Assembly: GCA_050260515.1 (NCBI GenBank)
Contig: JBLNCI010000045.1
Location: 1-64,000 of the forward strand
Direction of reading: 5' to 3'
DNA: 64,000 nt
Source of the DNA: DATJIG01 sp050260515
GTDB taxonomy: Bacteria > Pseudomonadota > Alphaproteobacteria > SMXQ01
This document shows, one piece after another, positions 30,203 to 43,488 of the stretch. The position numbers and the translations under genes were made by a program. Position 1 is the first letter of the stretch, and every line of letters begins with the position of its first letter. Below the pieces are notes generated by a model, which ran no database searches, was not told the origin of the DNA, and saw only the letters and a list, made by a program, of their open reading frames with translations.

Positions 30203-30206
<4 letters not shown>
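29010..30206 (+). CDS. murG: Lipid II synthase MurG (UDP-GlcNAc transferase)
   Basis: The 398-residue GT28 enzyme starts at ATG 29010 and shares one base with the ftsW stop (GGAGGCG precedes it). The N-terminal glycine-rich loop is [47 protein letters not shown] and [11 protein letters not shown] are family motifs. The donor site is [35 protein letters not shown]. It makes lipid II on the cytoplasmic membrane face. A C-terminal tail of about 35 residues exceeds the conserved fold. It overlaps murC by 4 bases. Confidence 0.96.
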
Positions 30207-31647
<1,441 letters not shown>

Positions 31648-31651
<4 letters not shown>

Positions 31652-32622
31652 TGCCGGTCGGCCACAGCAACACCTCCCTCGTGGCGCGGCTGCCCGCGGT
31701 GCGCGGACGCTACACCGAGAACGCGGATCTCGCCCGGATCACATGGTTCCGCGTGGGTGGCCCCGCCGACGTGATGTTTCGTCCTGTCGACCGCGACGAC
31801 CTCGTCGCGTTCCTGAAGGGCCGCCCCTCCGATGTCCCGGTGACGGTGATCGGCGTCGGCTCCAATCTTCTCGTGCGCGACGGCGGGGTGCCCGGCGTTG
31901 TGATCCGGCTCGGCCGCGGATTCGCGGAGATTCGCACCGAGGGCGACGAGGTCGTCTCGGGCGCCGCCGCGCTCGACCTCAACGTCGCGAAGGTCGCGCT
32001 CGACGCGCGCCTCGCCGGCCTCGAGTTCCTGTCGGGCATTCCCGGAACCATCGGTGGTGCCGTGCGCATGAACGCCGGCGCGTTCGGCGGGGAGATCAAG
32101 GACGTGCTGATCAGCGCGGAGGCGGTCGACGCTGAAGGCAACCTGCACACGCTTACCCCCACCGATCTGCGCCTGACCTACCGCCACTCCGAATTGCCGG
32201 AGGATTGGATCGTCACCAGCGCGCGGCTGCAGGCTCGGCCGGGCGATGCCTCCACGATCGCGGCGCGCATCGACGAAATCCGCGCGACGCGCGAGGACAG
32301 CCAGCCGGTCCGCGTCCGCACCGGTGGGTCGACTTTCAAGAATCCCGACGATCCGGAAGCGCAGGGACGCAAGGCGTGGCAGCTCATCGACGCCGCCGGA
32401 TGCCGCGGCCTGACCCGCGGCGGCGCGATGGTGTCGGAGAAGCACTGCAACTTCCTGATCAACACCGGCACGGCGACCGCCGCCGACATCGAGGCGCTCG
32501 GCGAAGAAGTGCGGCGCCGCGTGTTCCAGAACTCGGGCGTCCGGCTCGAATGGGAGATCCGCCGCATCGGCGTGCCACCGAATGGCGCGCTGAAACCCGT
32601 GTCGCGGACGGAGGCGCCATGA
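31648..32622 (+). CDS. murB: UDP-N-acetylenolpyruvoylglucosamine reductase MurB
   Basis: The start is one of two consecutive ATGs (31648 and 31651), with GGAGGGG upstream; 31648 gives 324 residues. FAD-binding motifs include [29 protein letters not shown] and [20 protein letters not shown]. The catalytic serine and acid region is seen in [11 protein letters not shown] and [19 protein letters not shown], consistent with a type I MurB. It reduces enolpyruvyl-UDP-GlcNAc to UDP-MurNAc. It overlaps murC and ddl by 4 bases each. Confidence 0.96.
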
Positions 32623-33530
32623 CCAAGCGCCGCGTCGCCGTGCTGATGGGCGGCTGGTCCGCCGAACGTGAGGTCTCGCTGGTGTCGGGCGCCGCGGTCG
32701 CGCGCGCGCTGCGCGCACTCGGCCACGAGGTCATGACGATCGACCTCAACCGCGATATCGCCGGACTGGTCGCGAAGCTTACACCGCGTCCCGACGTCGT
32801 GTTCAACGCGCTCCACGGTCGCTTCGGCGAGGACGGCTGCGCGCAGGGCGTGCTCGAGATCCTCGAGATTCCCTACACCCACTCTGGGGTGCTCGCGTCC
32901 GCGGTCGCGATGGACAAGCCCATGGCGCGCAAACTCTTCGCCCAGGCCGGGCTGCGCGTCGCCGAGGGCGTCGTCGCCCATCGCGACGACGTCATTGCCG
33001 GTCGCGTGATGACGCCGCCCTACGTCGTGAAGCCCGTGAACGAAGGGTCGAGCGTCGGCGTCCGCATCGTCCGCGAGGGCGAGCGAGCATTCGATGCGAG
33101 TTCGTGGCCGTATGGCGAACACGTTCTGGTGGAGCGCTACATCCCCGGCCGCGAGATCACCGTCGCTGTGATGGGCGATCGCGCGCTCGGCGCGCTGGAG
33201 ATCCGGCCCAAGAGCGGCTTCTACAGCTACGAGGCGAAATACACCGAAGGCAAGGCCGACCACCTCATGCCCGCGCCGCTGCCGCGCGAGCGCTACGAGG
33301 AGGTGCTCGCGATCGGACTCGCCGCTCACCGCACGCTCGGCTGCCGCGGCGTGTCGCGCGCCGATCTCCGCTTCGACGAGGACGGCGACGGACAGTTCTA
33401 CGTGCTCGAGGTCAACACGCAGCCCGGAATGACGCCGCTGTCGCTGGTGCCCGAGATCGCCGCGCATCGTGGCATCGGCTTCGAACAACTGGTCGACTGG
33501 ATGGTGGAGGACGCGTCATGCCCGCGCTAG
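32619..33530 (+). CDS. ddl: D-alanine--D-alanine ligase
   Basis: The 303-residue ATP-grasp enzyme begins [20 protein letters not shown]. It has [21 protein letters not shown], the [17 protein letters not shown] nucleotide-binding strand, and the metal-binding C-terminal [18 protein letters not shown]. The variant is the short DdlB type. It supplies D-Ala-D-Ala to MurF. It overlaps murB by 4 bases, and its last 13 bases overlap ftsQ, a larger overlap than elsewhere in the block. Confidence 0.95.
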   Translation: MTKRRVAVLMGGWSAEREVSLVSGAAVARALRALGHEVMTIDLNRDIAGLVAKLTPRPDVVFNALHGRFGEDGCAQGVLEILEIPYTHSGVLASAVAMDKPMARKLFAQAGLRVAEGVVAHRDDVIAGRVMTPPYVVKPVNEGSSVGVRIVREGERAFDASSWPYGEHVLVERYIPGREITVAVMGDRALGALEIRPKSGFYSYEAKYTEGKADHLMPAPLPRERYEEVLAIGLAAHRTLGCRGVSRADLRFDEDGDGQFYVLEVNTQPGMTPLSLVPEIAAHRGIGFEQLVDWMVEDASCPR

Positions 33531-34378
33531 GTCGCGCCCGTAAGAACAAGAAGCAGACCGCCGCGCCGCGCCGCCGCGTGACCCCGCGCTGGGTGAAGCC
33601 GGCGGCCATCGGCGCGGGCGCGTTGCTGCTGGTCGGCGGCGTCGCCACCGGCAGCCTGACCCTGTGGAAGAACGCGTCCTACAAGACCGCGGCCGCGCAC
33701 GTTCGCGAACGGATCGTGGGCGCGACGGCGTCGTTCGGCCTCACCGTCCAGGACGTGCTGGTCGAAGGCCGCGCCGAGACCCCGCGCGAGGACATCCTCG
33801 CGGCGCTCGATCTCGCCCGCGGAACCCCGATGCTCGATGTCGACCCGGAAGCAGCGCGGGCGCGCATCGAGGAGCTGCCGTGGGTCAAGACGGCGGTGGT
33901 CGAGCGCCAGCTCCCGGACATCATTTTCGTCCGCCTGGTCGAGCGGGTGCCGCTCGCGCTGTGGCAGAAGGACGGGCAACTCTCCGTGGTCGACAGCGAC
34001 GGCCGCGTGCTCACCCGCGACGACCTGTCGCGCTTCCGCGAACTTCCGATCGTCATCGGCGAGGACGCGCCCCGCGCCGCGCGCACCATCCTCGGCCTGC
34101 TCGCCGCCGAACCCGATCTCTACCGCCGCATCGAGGCGCTGACCTACGTCGGCGCGCGGCGCTGGGACGTGCGGCTCACCGGCGGCGTGCAGATCCAGCT
34201 TCCCGAAACCGACCCGGGCCGCGCGTGGGCGCGGCTCGCCGAGGCCGATCGCCACGAGCAGCTGCTCGCCCGCGACGTCTCGGTCGTCGACATGAGACTT
34301 CCCGACCGGCTCACGGTGCGCCTCGCGCACCCGCCGGCCGACGCGCCCAAGCCGGGGGCAAAGGGCAAGAGCGCGTGA
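33518..34378 (+). CDS. ftsQ: Cell division protein FtsQ
   Basis: The 286-residue protein has a basic cytoplasmic N-terminus (RARKNKKQTAAPRRRVTPRW). One membrane helix follows (AAIGAGALLLVGGVATGSL), then a periplasmic POTRA-like region (GLTVQDVLVEGRAETPREDILAAL) and a FtsQ/DivIB domain (RIEELPWVKTAVVERQLPDIIFVRLVER). The C-terminus is Ala/Pro-rich. FtsQ links early and late divisome proteins via FtsL-FtsB. The ATG 33518 lies inside ddl; GGTGGAGG precedes it. Confidence 0.94.
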   Translation: MPALGRARKNKKQTAAPRRRVTPRWVKPAAIGAGALLLVGGVATGSLTLWKNASYKTAAAHVRERIVGATASFGLTVQDVLVEGRAETPREDILAALDLARGTPMLDVDPEAARARIEELPWVKTAVVERQLPDIIFVRLVERVPLALWQKDGQLSVVDSDGRVLTRDDLSRFRELPIVIGEDAPRAARTILGLLAAEPDLYRRIEALTYVGARRWDVRLTGGVQIQLPETDPGRAWARLAEADRHEQLLARDVSVVDMRLPDRLTVRLAHPPADAPKPGAKGKSA

Positions 34379-34409
34379 ACACCGCAACACCGCAACACGG
34401 GGCTAGACC

Positions 34410-35669
34410 ATGGCGTTGGTAAAAGGAAAGAACGAGCTGATCGCCGCACTCGACGTCGGCTCCACCAAGCTCTGCTGCTTCATCGCCAAGGCCGACGACG
34501 ACGGCAATCTCCGCGTCGTCGGCATCGGCCATCACGGCTCCGAAGGCATCCGCGCCGGCGAGATCGTCGACGTCGAGGCCGCCGAGCTGTCGATCATCGC
34601 CGCGGTCCACGCCGCCGAGCAGATGGCGGGCGAGACGATCCGCGAGGTGATCGTCAACCTGTCCGGCGGGCAGCCGATGTCGCAGACGCTGTCGTTCGAG
34701 GTCTCGATCGCCGGCCACGAGGTCAACGACGCCGACATGCGCCGCGTCGTGTCCTACGGGCGCGCGTCGGCCGCGCGGTCAGACCGCGAGCTGATCCACT
34801 GCGTGCCCGTCGGCTACACCATCGACGGCTCACGCGGCATCCGCGATCCGCGCGGCATGTACGGCGAGACCCTCGGGGTCAAGATGCACGCGATCACCGC
34901 GAGCGCGGGCGCGGTGCGCACGCTCAAGACCTGCGTCGAGCGCTGCCACCTCGACGTCGCGGGACTCGTCGCCTCTCCCTACGCCGCGGGCCTCGCCTGC
35001 CTGGTCGAGGACGAGATGAACCTCGGCGCGACTGTGATCGACATGGGCGGCGGCACGACGTCCATCGCCGTCTTCCTCGATGGCAACCTGGTCCATACCG
35101 ACACGGTCGCGATCGGCGGCGCCCACGTCACCAGCGATATCGCCCGCGGCCTCTCCACGCCGCTCGCCCACGCCGAACGGATGAAGACGCTCTACGGCAG
35201 CTGCCTGCCGTCCCCCACCGACGACCGCGAGATCATCGACGTGCCGCTGGTCGGCGAGGAGGACCGCGAGCACGCGAACCACGTGCCGCGCTCGATCCTG
35301 ACCTCGATCATCCAGCCGCGCATCGAGGAGACGTTCGAGCAGGCCCGCGCGCTACTCGAGACCAGCGGCTTCGATCGCCGCGCCGGCCGCCGTGTCGTCC
35401 TGGTCGGCGGCGCCTCGCAGCTCCAGGGCGTGCCCGAGCTCGCGGCGCAGGTGCTCGACAAGCAGGTCCGCCGCGGCCGCCCGCTCCGCATCCTCGGCCT
35501 TGCCGAAGCGACCGGCGGCCCGGCCTTCGCCACCGCCGCGGGCCTGCTGACCTACGCAACCAGCCGTCACGCGCTGGCGCCCGAGGGCGCCTTCAGCGGA
35601 CGCGCCAAGAAGGAGGAGTCGAACGGCCTCTTCGGCCGCTTCGGCTTGTGGTTCCGTGAGAACTTCTAG
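34410..35669 (+). CDS. ftsA: Cell division protein FtsA
   Basis: The 419-residue actin-like protein begins LIAALDVGSTKLCCFIAK, the phosphate 1 motif. GIHHG-type SHS2 sequences and QPMSQTLSFEV follow. GATVIDMGGGTTSIAVF is phosphate 2, and VVLVGGASQLQGVPELAAQVL is the adenosine motif. The last residues (LFGRFGLWFRENF) form the amphipathic membrane-targeting helix. FtsA tethers FtsZ to the membrane. It starts 31 bases after ftsQ. Confidence 0.97.
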   Translation: MALVKGKNELIAALDVGSTKLCCFIAKADDDGNLRVVGIGHHGSEGIRAGEIVDVEAAELSIIAAVHAAEQMAGETIREVIVNLSGGQPMSQTLSFEVSIAGHEVNDADMRRVVSYGRASAARSDRELIHCVPVGYTIDGSRGIRDPRGMYGETLGVKMHAITASAGAVRTLKTCVERCHLDVAGLVASPYAAGLACLVEDEMNLGATVIDMGGGTTSIAVFLDGNLVHTDTVAIGGAHVTSDIARGLSTPLAHAERMKTLYGSCLPSPTDDREIIDVPLVGEEDREHANHVPRSILTSIIQPRIEETFEQARALLETSGFDRRAGRRVVLVGGASQLQGVPELAAQVLDKQVRRGRPLRILGLAEATGGPAFATAAGLLTYATSRHALAPEGAFSGRAKKEESNGLFGRFGLWFRENF

Positions 35670-35774
35670 GACCGCCTCCGCACCCCTTCCCACCCGTCCG
35701 GCGGGATTCGTCCCGGCGGGCGCGCCTTCGCGGCGACCGACCCGGCGTGACCGCCGGCGCGGCCGCCGCTTCGC

Positions 35775-35803
35775 CGGTCTGGGCACCCGGCATTCCCAGA
35801 CCG
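35775..35803 (+). other. Hairpin in the ftsA-ftsZ spacer
   Basis: CGGTCTGGG (35775-35783) and CCCAGACCG (35795-35803) form a perfect 9-bp inverted repeat with an 11-base loop. It ends about 52 bases before the ftsZ ATG, in the 186-bp ftsA-ftsZ spacer, and has no T-run after it. A leader structure or mRNA processing site is more likely than a terminator. Confidence 0.5.
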
Positions 35804-35855
35804 TCCGTCCAATGCTTCTCCAATCAACCCTCTCCCAGCCAATGTGGAGGCATCG

Positions 35856-37553
35856 ATGATCAACATGTCCATACCCACCCAAGAGGTCGCGTTGAAGCCG
35901 CGCATCACCGTGCTCGGCGTCGGCGGCGCCGGCAGCAATGCCGTCAACAACATGATCCGCTCCGAGCTCGAAGGCGTCGAGTTCGTGGTCTGCAACACCG
36001 ACGCGCAGTCGCTCGCCCAGTCGCTCGCGACCCGCAAGATCCAGCTCGGTCGCTCGCTGACCCAGGGCCTCGGCGCCGGGGCTCGTCCCGACGTCGGCCG
36101 CTCCGCCGCCGAGGAGGCGATCGAGGATATCCTCGAGCATCTCCACGGCGCCAACATGGCGTTCATCACCGCCGGCATGGGCGGCGGCACCGGCACCGGC
36201 GCCGCTCCCGTGATCGCCCGCGCCGCGCGCGAGCTCGGCATCCTGACGGTCGGCGTGGTCACGAAGCCCTTCCAGTTCGAGGGCATCCACCGCATGCGGC
36301 TCGCCGAATCGGGCATCCAGGAGCTGCAGCAGTTCGTCGACACGCTCATCGTGATCCCGAACCAGAACCTGTTCCGGATCGCCAACGAGAAGACGACGTT
36401 CGCCGAGGCCTTCAAGATGGCCGACGACGTCCTTCACTCCGGCGTCCGCGGCGTCACCGACCTGATGGTGATGCCGGGCCTCATCAACCTCGACTTCGCC
36501 GACGTGCGGCAGGTCATGAGCGAGATGGGCAAGGCGATGATGGGCACCGGCGAAGGCACCGGCGAGCGTCGCGCGCTCGACGCGGCCGAGGCGGCCATCA
36601 ACAACCCGCTGCTCGACGATGTGTCGATGAAAGGCGCACGCGGCGTCCTCATCAACATCACCGGGTCGATGGACATGACCCTGTACGAGGTCGATGAGGC
36701 GGCGAACCGCATCCGCGAAGAAGTCGATCCCGAAGCGAACATCATCTTCGGCTCGACGTTCGATCCGGCACTCGAGGGCCGCATCCGGATCTCGGTGATC
36801 GCCACCGGCATCGAGGCCGAGGCCGCGGCGCAGCCGAAGGCGCCGCGCGTCATCAGCTTGGTCAACCGCGATCAGGCCAAGCCGGTGACCCGCACGCCCT
36901 CGCCCGCGGCGATGGCGACGGCGATGGGCGGCACGCCCGCGCCGCAGCCGATCGTCCATGGCGCGACGGCTCTGCAGCATGAGCCGGCCCGCATGGAGGC
37001 CGCGGTGGTCGAGGCCGCGGTCGCCCAGCCGCAGGTCGAGGCGAAGGCCGAGCCAGTCGTCGCTCCACCCGCTCCGGCACCCGTCGCCCAGACCCCTGCC
37101 GCGGCTCAGGCGCCCGCGCCCGCGGCGAAGGCCGACCACTTCGTCCCGCCGCCGCCGGTCGACTCGAAGACCGGCATGCGGGCCGAGCCGGCGCAGCGGG
37201 CGAACCCGATGAACGAGGCGGCCCTGGTCAATGGCGGTCAGCCGCCGGCCAAGAAGCGCTGGACGTCGATCCTCGAGATCGTCGCCAACTCCAGCCGCCG
37301 CCCCGCTCGTCAGGCGGAGCCGGTGATCACCCGTGCTACCGCGCCGACCATCAAGGTACCGCCCGCCGAAGCGTCGCTGCCGCTTCCGGAGCCGGCCCGG
37401 CCGGAGCCGAAAGCCGTGGAGCCGAAGGCCGAAGTCAACGCCGAACCTCCTGCCCAGCCGGAACTCGGCGGTCTCGAGGGGCCGGCGCCACGGGCGGCCG
37501 GCGATGACGATTTGCTCGACATTCCGGCGTTTCTTCGCCGTCAGGCGAACTGA
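35856..37553 (+). CDS. ftsZ: Cell division GTPase FtsZ
   Basis: I chose ATG 35856 because GTGGAGG ends about 5 bases before it; GTG 35844 is in frame but overlaps that site. The 565-residue protein has [18 protein letters not shown] at the start and the tubulin signature [27 protein letters not shown] is also present. The GTPase core ends near residue 320. A long Ala/Pro-rich linker of over 200 residues follows, as is usual in Alphaproteobacteria. The C-terminal peptide is [13 protein letters not shown], the FtsA/ZipA-binding tail. It forms the Z-ring. Confidence 0.97.
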   Translation: MINMSIPTQEVALKPRITVLGVGGAGSNAVNNMIRSELEGVEFVVCNTDAQSLAQSLATRKIQLGRSLTQGLGAGARPDVGRSAAEEAIEDILEHLHGANMAFITAGMGGGTGTGAAPVIARAARELGILTVGVVTKPFQFEGIHRMRLAESGIQELQQFVDTLIVIPNQNLFRIANEKTTFAEAFKMADDVLHSGVRGVTDLMVMPGLINLDFADVRQVMSEMGKAMMGTGEGTGERRALDAAEAAINNPLLDDVSMKGARGVLINITGSMDMTLYEVDEAANRIREEVDPEANIIFGSTFDPALEGRIRISVIATGIEAEAAAQPKAPRVISLVNRDQAKPVTRTPSPAAMATAMGGTPAPQPIVHGATALQHEPARMEAAVVEAAVAQPQVEAKAEPVVAPPAPAPVAQTPAAAQAPAPAAKADHFVPPPPVDSKTGMRAEPAQRANPMNEAALVNGGQPPAKKRWTSILEIVANSSRRPARQAEPVITRATAPTIKVPPAEASLPLPEPARPEPKAVEPKAEVNAEPPAQPELGGLEGPAPRAAGDDDLLDIPAFLRRQAN

Positions 37554-37596
37554 CGGAGTTTTGATCAAGGATTGAAGGAGCGTTAACAAAACTCCG
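37554..37596 (+). other. Inverted repeat directly after the ftsZ stop
   Basis: CGGAGTTTTG (37554-37563) and CAAAACTCCG (37587-37596) are perfect 10-bp complements separated by 23 bases. It begins on the base after the ftsZ stop codon. No T-run follows on the plus strand. Downstream, TAAC elements at 37611, 37619 and 37629 occupy the rest of the 159-bp gap to lpxC. It may be an attenuating or processing structure or an operator. Confidence 0.5.
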
Positions 37597-37712
37597 GAAA
37601 ATCCGACCGTTAACGACGTAACAGTCGGTAACAATGAGTGATTTGAGGGCTCCGGGCGGTGGCGATACAACCACTTCCTGGAGCCACTTTTTTGCTACCG
37701 GTTACCACGGCC

Positions 37713-38642
37713 ATGGTTGAGTTCGTGTTCCAGAAGACTCTCAAGAACGCCATCACCTGCTCGGGCGTCGGGCTGCACACCGGCGCGCGCGTCGCCATGA
37801 CGCTGCACCCGGCCGAGGTGAATCACGGCATCGTCTTCCGCCGCACCGACATCGTGCGCGGCGAAGCGGAGATCGCGGCCGACTGGCGCAACGTCGTCGA
37901 CTCGACGCTCTGCACCGCGATCGCCAACAAGGACGGCGTCGAGATCCAGACGATCGAGCACCTCATGGCGGCGTTCGCCGGCCTTGGCATCGACAACGTG
38001 CTCGTCGAGCTGAACGGCCCCGAAGTTCCGATTATGGACGGCAGTGCCGCCCCGTTTGTGTTCCTGGTCGAGTGCGCCGGCACGGTCGAGCAGGCAGAGC
38101 CCCGCCGCGCGGTCGTCGTGCACAAGCCGATCGCCGTGACCCACGACGGCAAGCGCGCTTCCTTGACTCCGGCCGCCGGCTTTACCGTCGACCTCGCCAT
38201 CGATTTCTCCAACACGCTCGTTGCCCGCCAGACGCTGGCGTTCGATCTCACCGACGGCGCCTTTAAGGCCGAGATCGCCCGCGCCCGCACGTTCGGCTTC
38301 GAGAACGAGATCAGCCACATGCGCGCCGCGGGGATGCTGCGCGGCGGCTCACTCGAGAACGCGGTGGTCGTCAGCGGCGCCAAGGTCATGAACGAGGACG
38401 GTCTGCGCTACGACGACGAGTTTGTCCGTCACAAGACCCTCGATTGCCTCGGGGATCTCTATCTCGCCGGCGCCCCGCTGATCGGGCGGTTCGATGGCTT
38501 CCGCACCGGTCACCGGCTCAATCACCGGCTGCTGGTAGAGCTGTTCTCCGACGTGACCGCCTTTTCCATCGAGCCCATGTCGGCATCGCTGCTCGGCGTC
38601 GCGACGCCGGATACCCGGCCGCTGGTGGCCGTTCGCGCCTAA
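37713..38642 (+). CDS. lpxC: UDP-3-O-acyl-N-acetylglucosamine deacetylase LpxC
   Basis: ATG 37713 gives 309 residues and an N-terminus FQKTLKNAITCSGVGLHTG, as in other LpxC proteins. An in-frame GTG at 37659 would add 18 residues that lack family similarity. The zinc ligands are in IEHLMAAFAGLGIDN and in RHKTLDCLGDL (HxxxD). PIMDGSAAPFVF is a conserved LpxC segment. This is the first committed step of lipid A synthesis. The gene follows ftsZ, a common alphaproteobacterial arrangement, and ends at a terminator. Confidence 0.96.
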   Translation: MVEFVFQKTLKNAITCSGVGLHTGARVAMTLHPAEVNHGIVFRRTDIVRGEAEIAADWRNVVDSTLCTAIANKDGVEIQTIEHLMAAFAGLGIDNVLVELNGPEVPIMDGSAAPFVFLVECAGTVEQAEPRRAVVVHKPIAVTHDGKRASLTPAAGFTVDLAIDFSNTLVARQTLAFDLTDGAFKAEIARARTFGFENEISHMRAAGMLRGGSLENAVVVSGAKVMNEDGLRYDDEFVRHKTLDCLGDLYLAGAPLIGRFDGFRTGHRLNHRLLVELFSDVTAFSIEPMSASLLGVATPDTRPLVAVRA

Positions 38643-38665
38643 ACAGCGCAGCTTCCCCGCACGAC

Positions 38666-38694
38666 AGGGCCGGCTTGCCGGCCCTTTCCTTTTC
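38666..38694 (+). terminator. Intrinsic terminator after lpxC
   Basis: AGGGCCGGC (38666-38674) and GCCGGCCCT (38677-38685) form a GC-rich stem with a very short loop. It is followed by TTCCTTTTC. It lies 24 bases after the lpxC stop and separates the dcw-lpxC unit from bamD. Confidence 0.8.
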
Positions 38695-38744
38695 GACGGA
38701 TTCCGCGGCCGCTCGGCGGCCTAGGGGCGTCCCGCCACGCGTGG

Positions 38745-38750
38745 TATAGT
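38745..38750 (+). promoter_or_regulatory. Putative -10 element upstream of bamD
   Basis: TATAGT is 36 bases before the bamD start and downstream of the lpxC terminator. I see no convincing -35 at 16-18 bases upstream. It supports but does not prove a separate bamD-recN-ligA transcript. Confidence 0.35.
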
Positions 38751-38785
38751 CCGGCCGCGTCGTTCACCATTCCCCTCACAAGCCA

Positions 38786-39637
38786 ATGCCCGTTTCGCGT
38801 TTCACAGCCGCGCTTCGCTTCTCCGCTCGCCGGTCCGCCCGACTGGCCGCCGTCCTCGCGCTCACATATGGGCTCGCGGCATGCGCTGCGTCGGAGCCGA
38901 AGACCGTGCCCGACGCGCCTCCGGAAACCCTCTTCAACCGGGCGATGAGCGAGCTGACCATCAACCGGAACCCAGTCGAGGCGATCAAGTACTTCGACGA
39001 GGTCGACCGGCAGCACCCGTACTCGGTGTGGGCGAACAAGGCGCAGCTTATGTCTGCGTATGCGCTCTACGCCTCGAACAAGTACGAGCAGGCACTGACC
39101 GCGCTCGATCGCTTCATTCAGCTTCACCCCGGCAGCCGCGACGCGCCCTACGCCTACTACCTGAAGGCGCTCTGCTATTACGAGCGCATCACCGACATCA
39201 GCCGCGACCAGGAGATCACCCAGCAGGCGATGGCGGGGCTCCAAGACGTGGTCCGGCGCTTTCCCGATAGCCAGTACGCGCGCGACGCGCAGATCAAGAT
39301 CGACCTGACGCGTGACCATCTCGCCGGCAAGGAGATGGACATCGGACGCTTCTATATGAAGCGCAATCAGTACCTGGCCGCCATCAATCGCTTCCGCCGC
39401 GTCGTCGAGGTCTACCAGACCACCTCGCATGTGCCCGAAGCACTCGAACGCCTGACAGAGGCATATCTCACCATCGGGCTCACCGAGGAGGCCCAAGCCT
39501 CAGCCGCGGTCCTGGGACACAACTTCCCAGGCAGCGATTGGTACGTCGACGCTTACAATCTCCTGACCGGCGCGAACCTCGAGCCCAAGGAGAGCCAGAC
39601 GTCATGGCTGGGCCGCGTCTGGAACTCGGTGTTCTGA
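38786..39637 (+). CDS. bamD: Outer membrane assembly lipoprotein BamD
   Basis: The 283-residue precursor has a lipoprotein signal peptide ending GLAAC, with lipidated Cys33. TPR-like repeats follow (TLFNRAMSELTINRNPVEAIKYFDEVDRQHPYS, then the segment ending ALTALDRFIQLHPGS), as in BamD/YfiO. YYLKALCYYERI and ARDAQIKIDLTRDHLAGKEMDIGRFYMKR are conserved family segments. BamD is the essential partner of BamA in beta-barrel insertion. recN starts 13 bases later. Confidence 0.95.
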   Translation: MPVSRFTAALRFSARRSARLAAVLALTYGLAACAASEPKTVPDAPPETLFNRAMSELTINRNPVEAIKYFDEVDRQHPYSVWANKAQLMSAYALYASNKYEQALTALDRFIQLHPGSRDAPYAYYLKALCYYERITDISRDQEITQQAMAGLQDVVRRFPDSQYARDAQIKIDLTRDHLAGKEMDIGRFYMKRNQYLAAINRFRRVVEVYQTTSHVPEALERLTEAYLTIGLTEEAQASAAVLGHNFPGSDWYVDAYNLLTGANLEPKESQTSWLGRVWNSVF

Positions 39638-39650
39638 GAGCCTGCCGGCG

Positions 39651-41318
39651 ATGCTGGTGGCGCTATCGATCCGTGATCTAGTCGTCATCGACCGCCTGGA
39701 TCTCCGTCTTTCGGAAGGACTGACCGTGCTGACCGGCGAGACCGGTGCCGGCAAGTCCATCCTGCTCGATGCCCTCGGACTCGCGCTCGGCGCGCGGGCC
39801 GAAGGCACTGTCGTGCGGCGAGGCGCCGAACGCGCGACGGCGACCGCCGAGTTCGCGCTCCCCGGCAACCATCCGGCGCGGGCGCTGCTCGCCGAGCGCG
39901 GGATGGATGCGGAGAATTCGCTGGTCCTGCGTCGCGTCGTCGGCTCCGACGGACGCTCACGCGCGTTTGCCAACGACGAGCCGGTAAGCGTCGGGTTTCT
40001 CCGCGACCTCGGGTCGCTCCTGGTGGAGATCGAAAGCCAGAGCGAGGCACACGGACTGCTCGATCCGGCGACCCATCGCGCGCTGCTCGATTCCTTCGCG
40101 GACAACGCGGCGCTCGCGGCGACGACACGCACGGCGTATGCCGCATGGCGCGAAGCCGCTTCAGCCGAGAGCGATGCTCGCACGGCGACGGAACGGGCGC
40201 GTGCGGAGGAGAGTCTCCTTCGGCACGCCGAATCCGAGCTCGCCGCCTTCGATCCCAGGGAGGGAGAGGAGCCGAAGCTCGCGGAGGAACGGGCCTTCCT
40301 GTTGGGAGCGACGCGGCTTGCGGAAACCGTCGCGGCGGCACGTGCCGAGATCGGACATGGACGGGGCGTCGCCGGCGCGCTCAACAGCGCCCACCGCATG
40401 CTCGCGCGCCAGGCCGCGAGCGCCGGGGAGCGCCTCGCGCCGGCGCTCAAGGCGCTCGAAGCCGCGGCCATCGAGGCGACCGAGGCCGAAGCGGCGCTCG
40501 ACGCCCTCGCCCGCGAGCTCGATCCCGATCCGCGGCGGCTCGAAGCGATCGAGGAGCGCCTGTTCGGAATTCGCGAGCTTGCCCGGAAACATAACGTCGC
40601 GCCCGAGCGCCTGCCGGCGCTGCTCGCCGATGTCCGCGAGCGACTGGCGGCGCTCGACCAAGGGGCCGACTCGACCAAGGCTCTCGCTGCAAAGACTAAG
40701 GCCGCGCGCGATGCCTTTCTCGGTGCCGCGAAGGCGCTCAGCGCCGCACGCGCGAAGGCCGCGTCCGAGCTAGACGCGATCGTCGGCCGCGAGCTCAAGC
40801 CGCTGAAGCTGGAGAAAGCGGTCTTCCGCACCCGGCTCGAAAGCATAGCGGAGGCCGATGCTGGCCCCGACGGCCTCGAGCGCATCGCCTTCGAGATCGC
40901 AACCATTCCCGGCGCCGCACCCGGCCCTCTCGGCAAGGTCGCGTCCGGCGGCGAGCTGTCGCGCATCATGCTCGCCCTCAAGGTGGCGCTCGCCGCAGCC
41001 GGCGACGCGACCACGCTGGTGTTCGACGAGGTCGATGCAGGGATCGGAGGCGCCACCGCCGCCGCGGTCGGAGAGCGACTGGCAAAGCTGGCCCGCAAGC
41101 GGCAAGTCATCGTCGTCACGCACTCGCCGCAGGTCGCGGCGCGCGGCGACCGGCATCTCAGGGTCGAGAAGAGGGTCGCGTCGCAAGGCGCAACCGCCGA
41201 TGTCCGCATGCTCGAGCCGACGCTCCGTCGCGAGGAGATCGCCCGGATGCTGGCGGGCGCCCGTGTCACCGACGAGGCCCGCGCCGCCGCGGATCGTCTG
41301 CTTGCGGGCAACGCCTGA
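39651..41318 (+). CDS. recN: DNA repair protein RecN
   Basis: The 555-residue SMC-like ATPase begins with LSIRDLVVIDRLDLRLSEGLTVLTGETGAGKSILLDAL; the Walker A loop spans residues 29-36. Coiled-coil regions rich in Ala, Glu and Arg occupy roughly 160-360. The ABC signature is ASGGELSRIMLALKV, and Walker B is TLVFDEVDAGIGG. RecN acts in double-strand break repair. It is between bamD and ligA, a common alphaproteobacterial order. Confidence 0.96.
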   Translation: MLVALSIRDLVVIDRLDLRLSEGLTVLTGETGAGKSILLDALGLALGARAEGTVVRRGAERATATAEFALPGNHPARALLAERGMDAENSLVLRRVVGSDGRSRAFANDEPVSVGFLRDLGSLLVEIESQSEAHGLLDPATHRALLDSFADNAALAATTRTAYAAWREAASAESDARTATERARAEESLLRHAESELAAFDPREGEEPKLAEERAFLLGATRLAETVAAARAEIGHGRGVAGALNSAHRMLARQAASAGERLAPALKALEAAAIEATEAEAALDALARELDPDPRRLEAIEERLFGIRELARKHNVAPERLPALLADVRERLAALDQGADSTKALAAKTKAARDAFLGAAKALSAARAKAASELDAIVGRELKPLKLEKAVFRTRLESIAEADAGPDGLERIAFEIATIPGAAPGPLGKVASGGELSRIMLALKVALAAAGDATTLVFDEVDAGIGGATAAAVGERLAKLARKRQVIVVTHSPQVAARGDRHLRVEKRVASQGATADVRMLEPTLRREEIARMLAGARVTDEARAAADRLLAGNA

Positions 41319-43487
<2,169 letters not shown>

Positions 43488-43488
43488 C

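Noticed and set aside
35844..35855. GTG start for ftsZ
   Set aside because: It would place the coding start inside the GTGGAGG ribosome site that serves ATG 35856.
37659..37712. GTG start that would extend LpxC by 18 residues
   Set aside because: The extra residues do not resemble LpxC N-termini, and the family similarity starts after ATG 37713.
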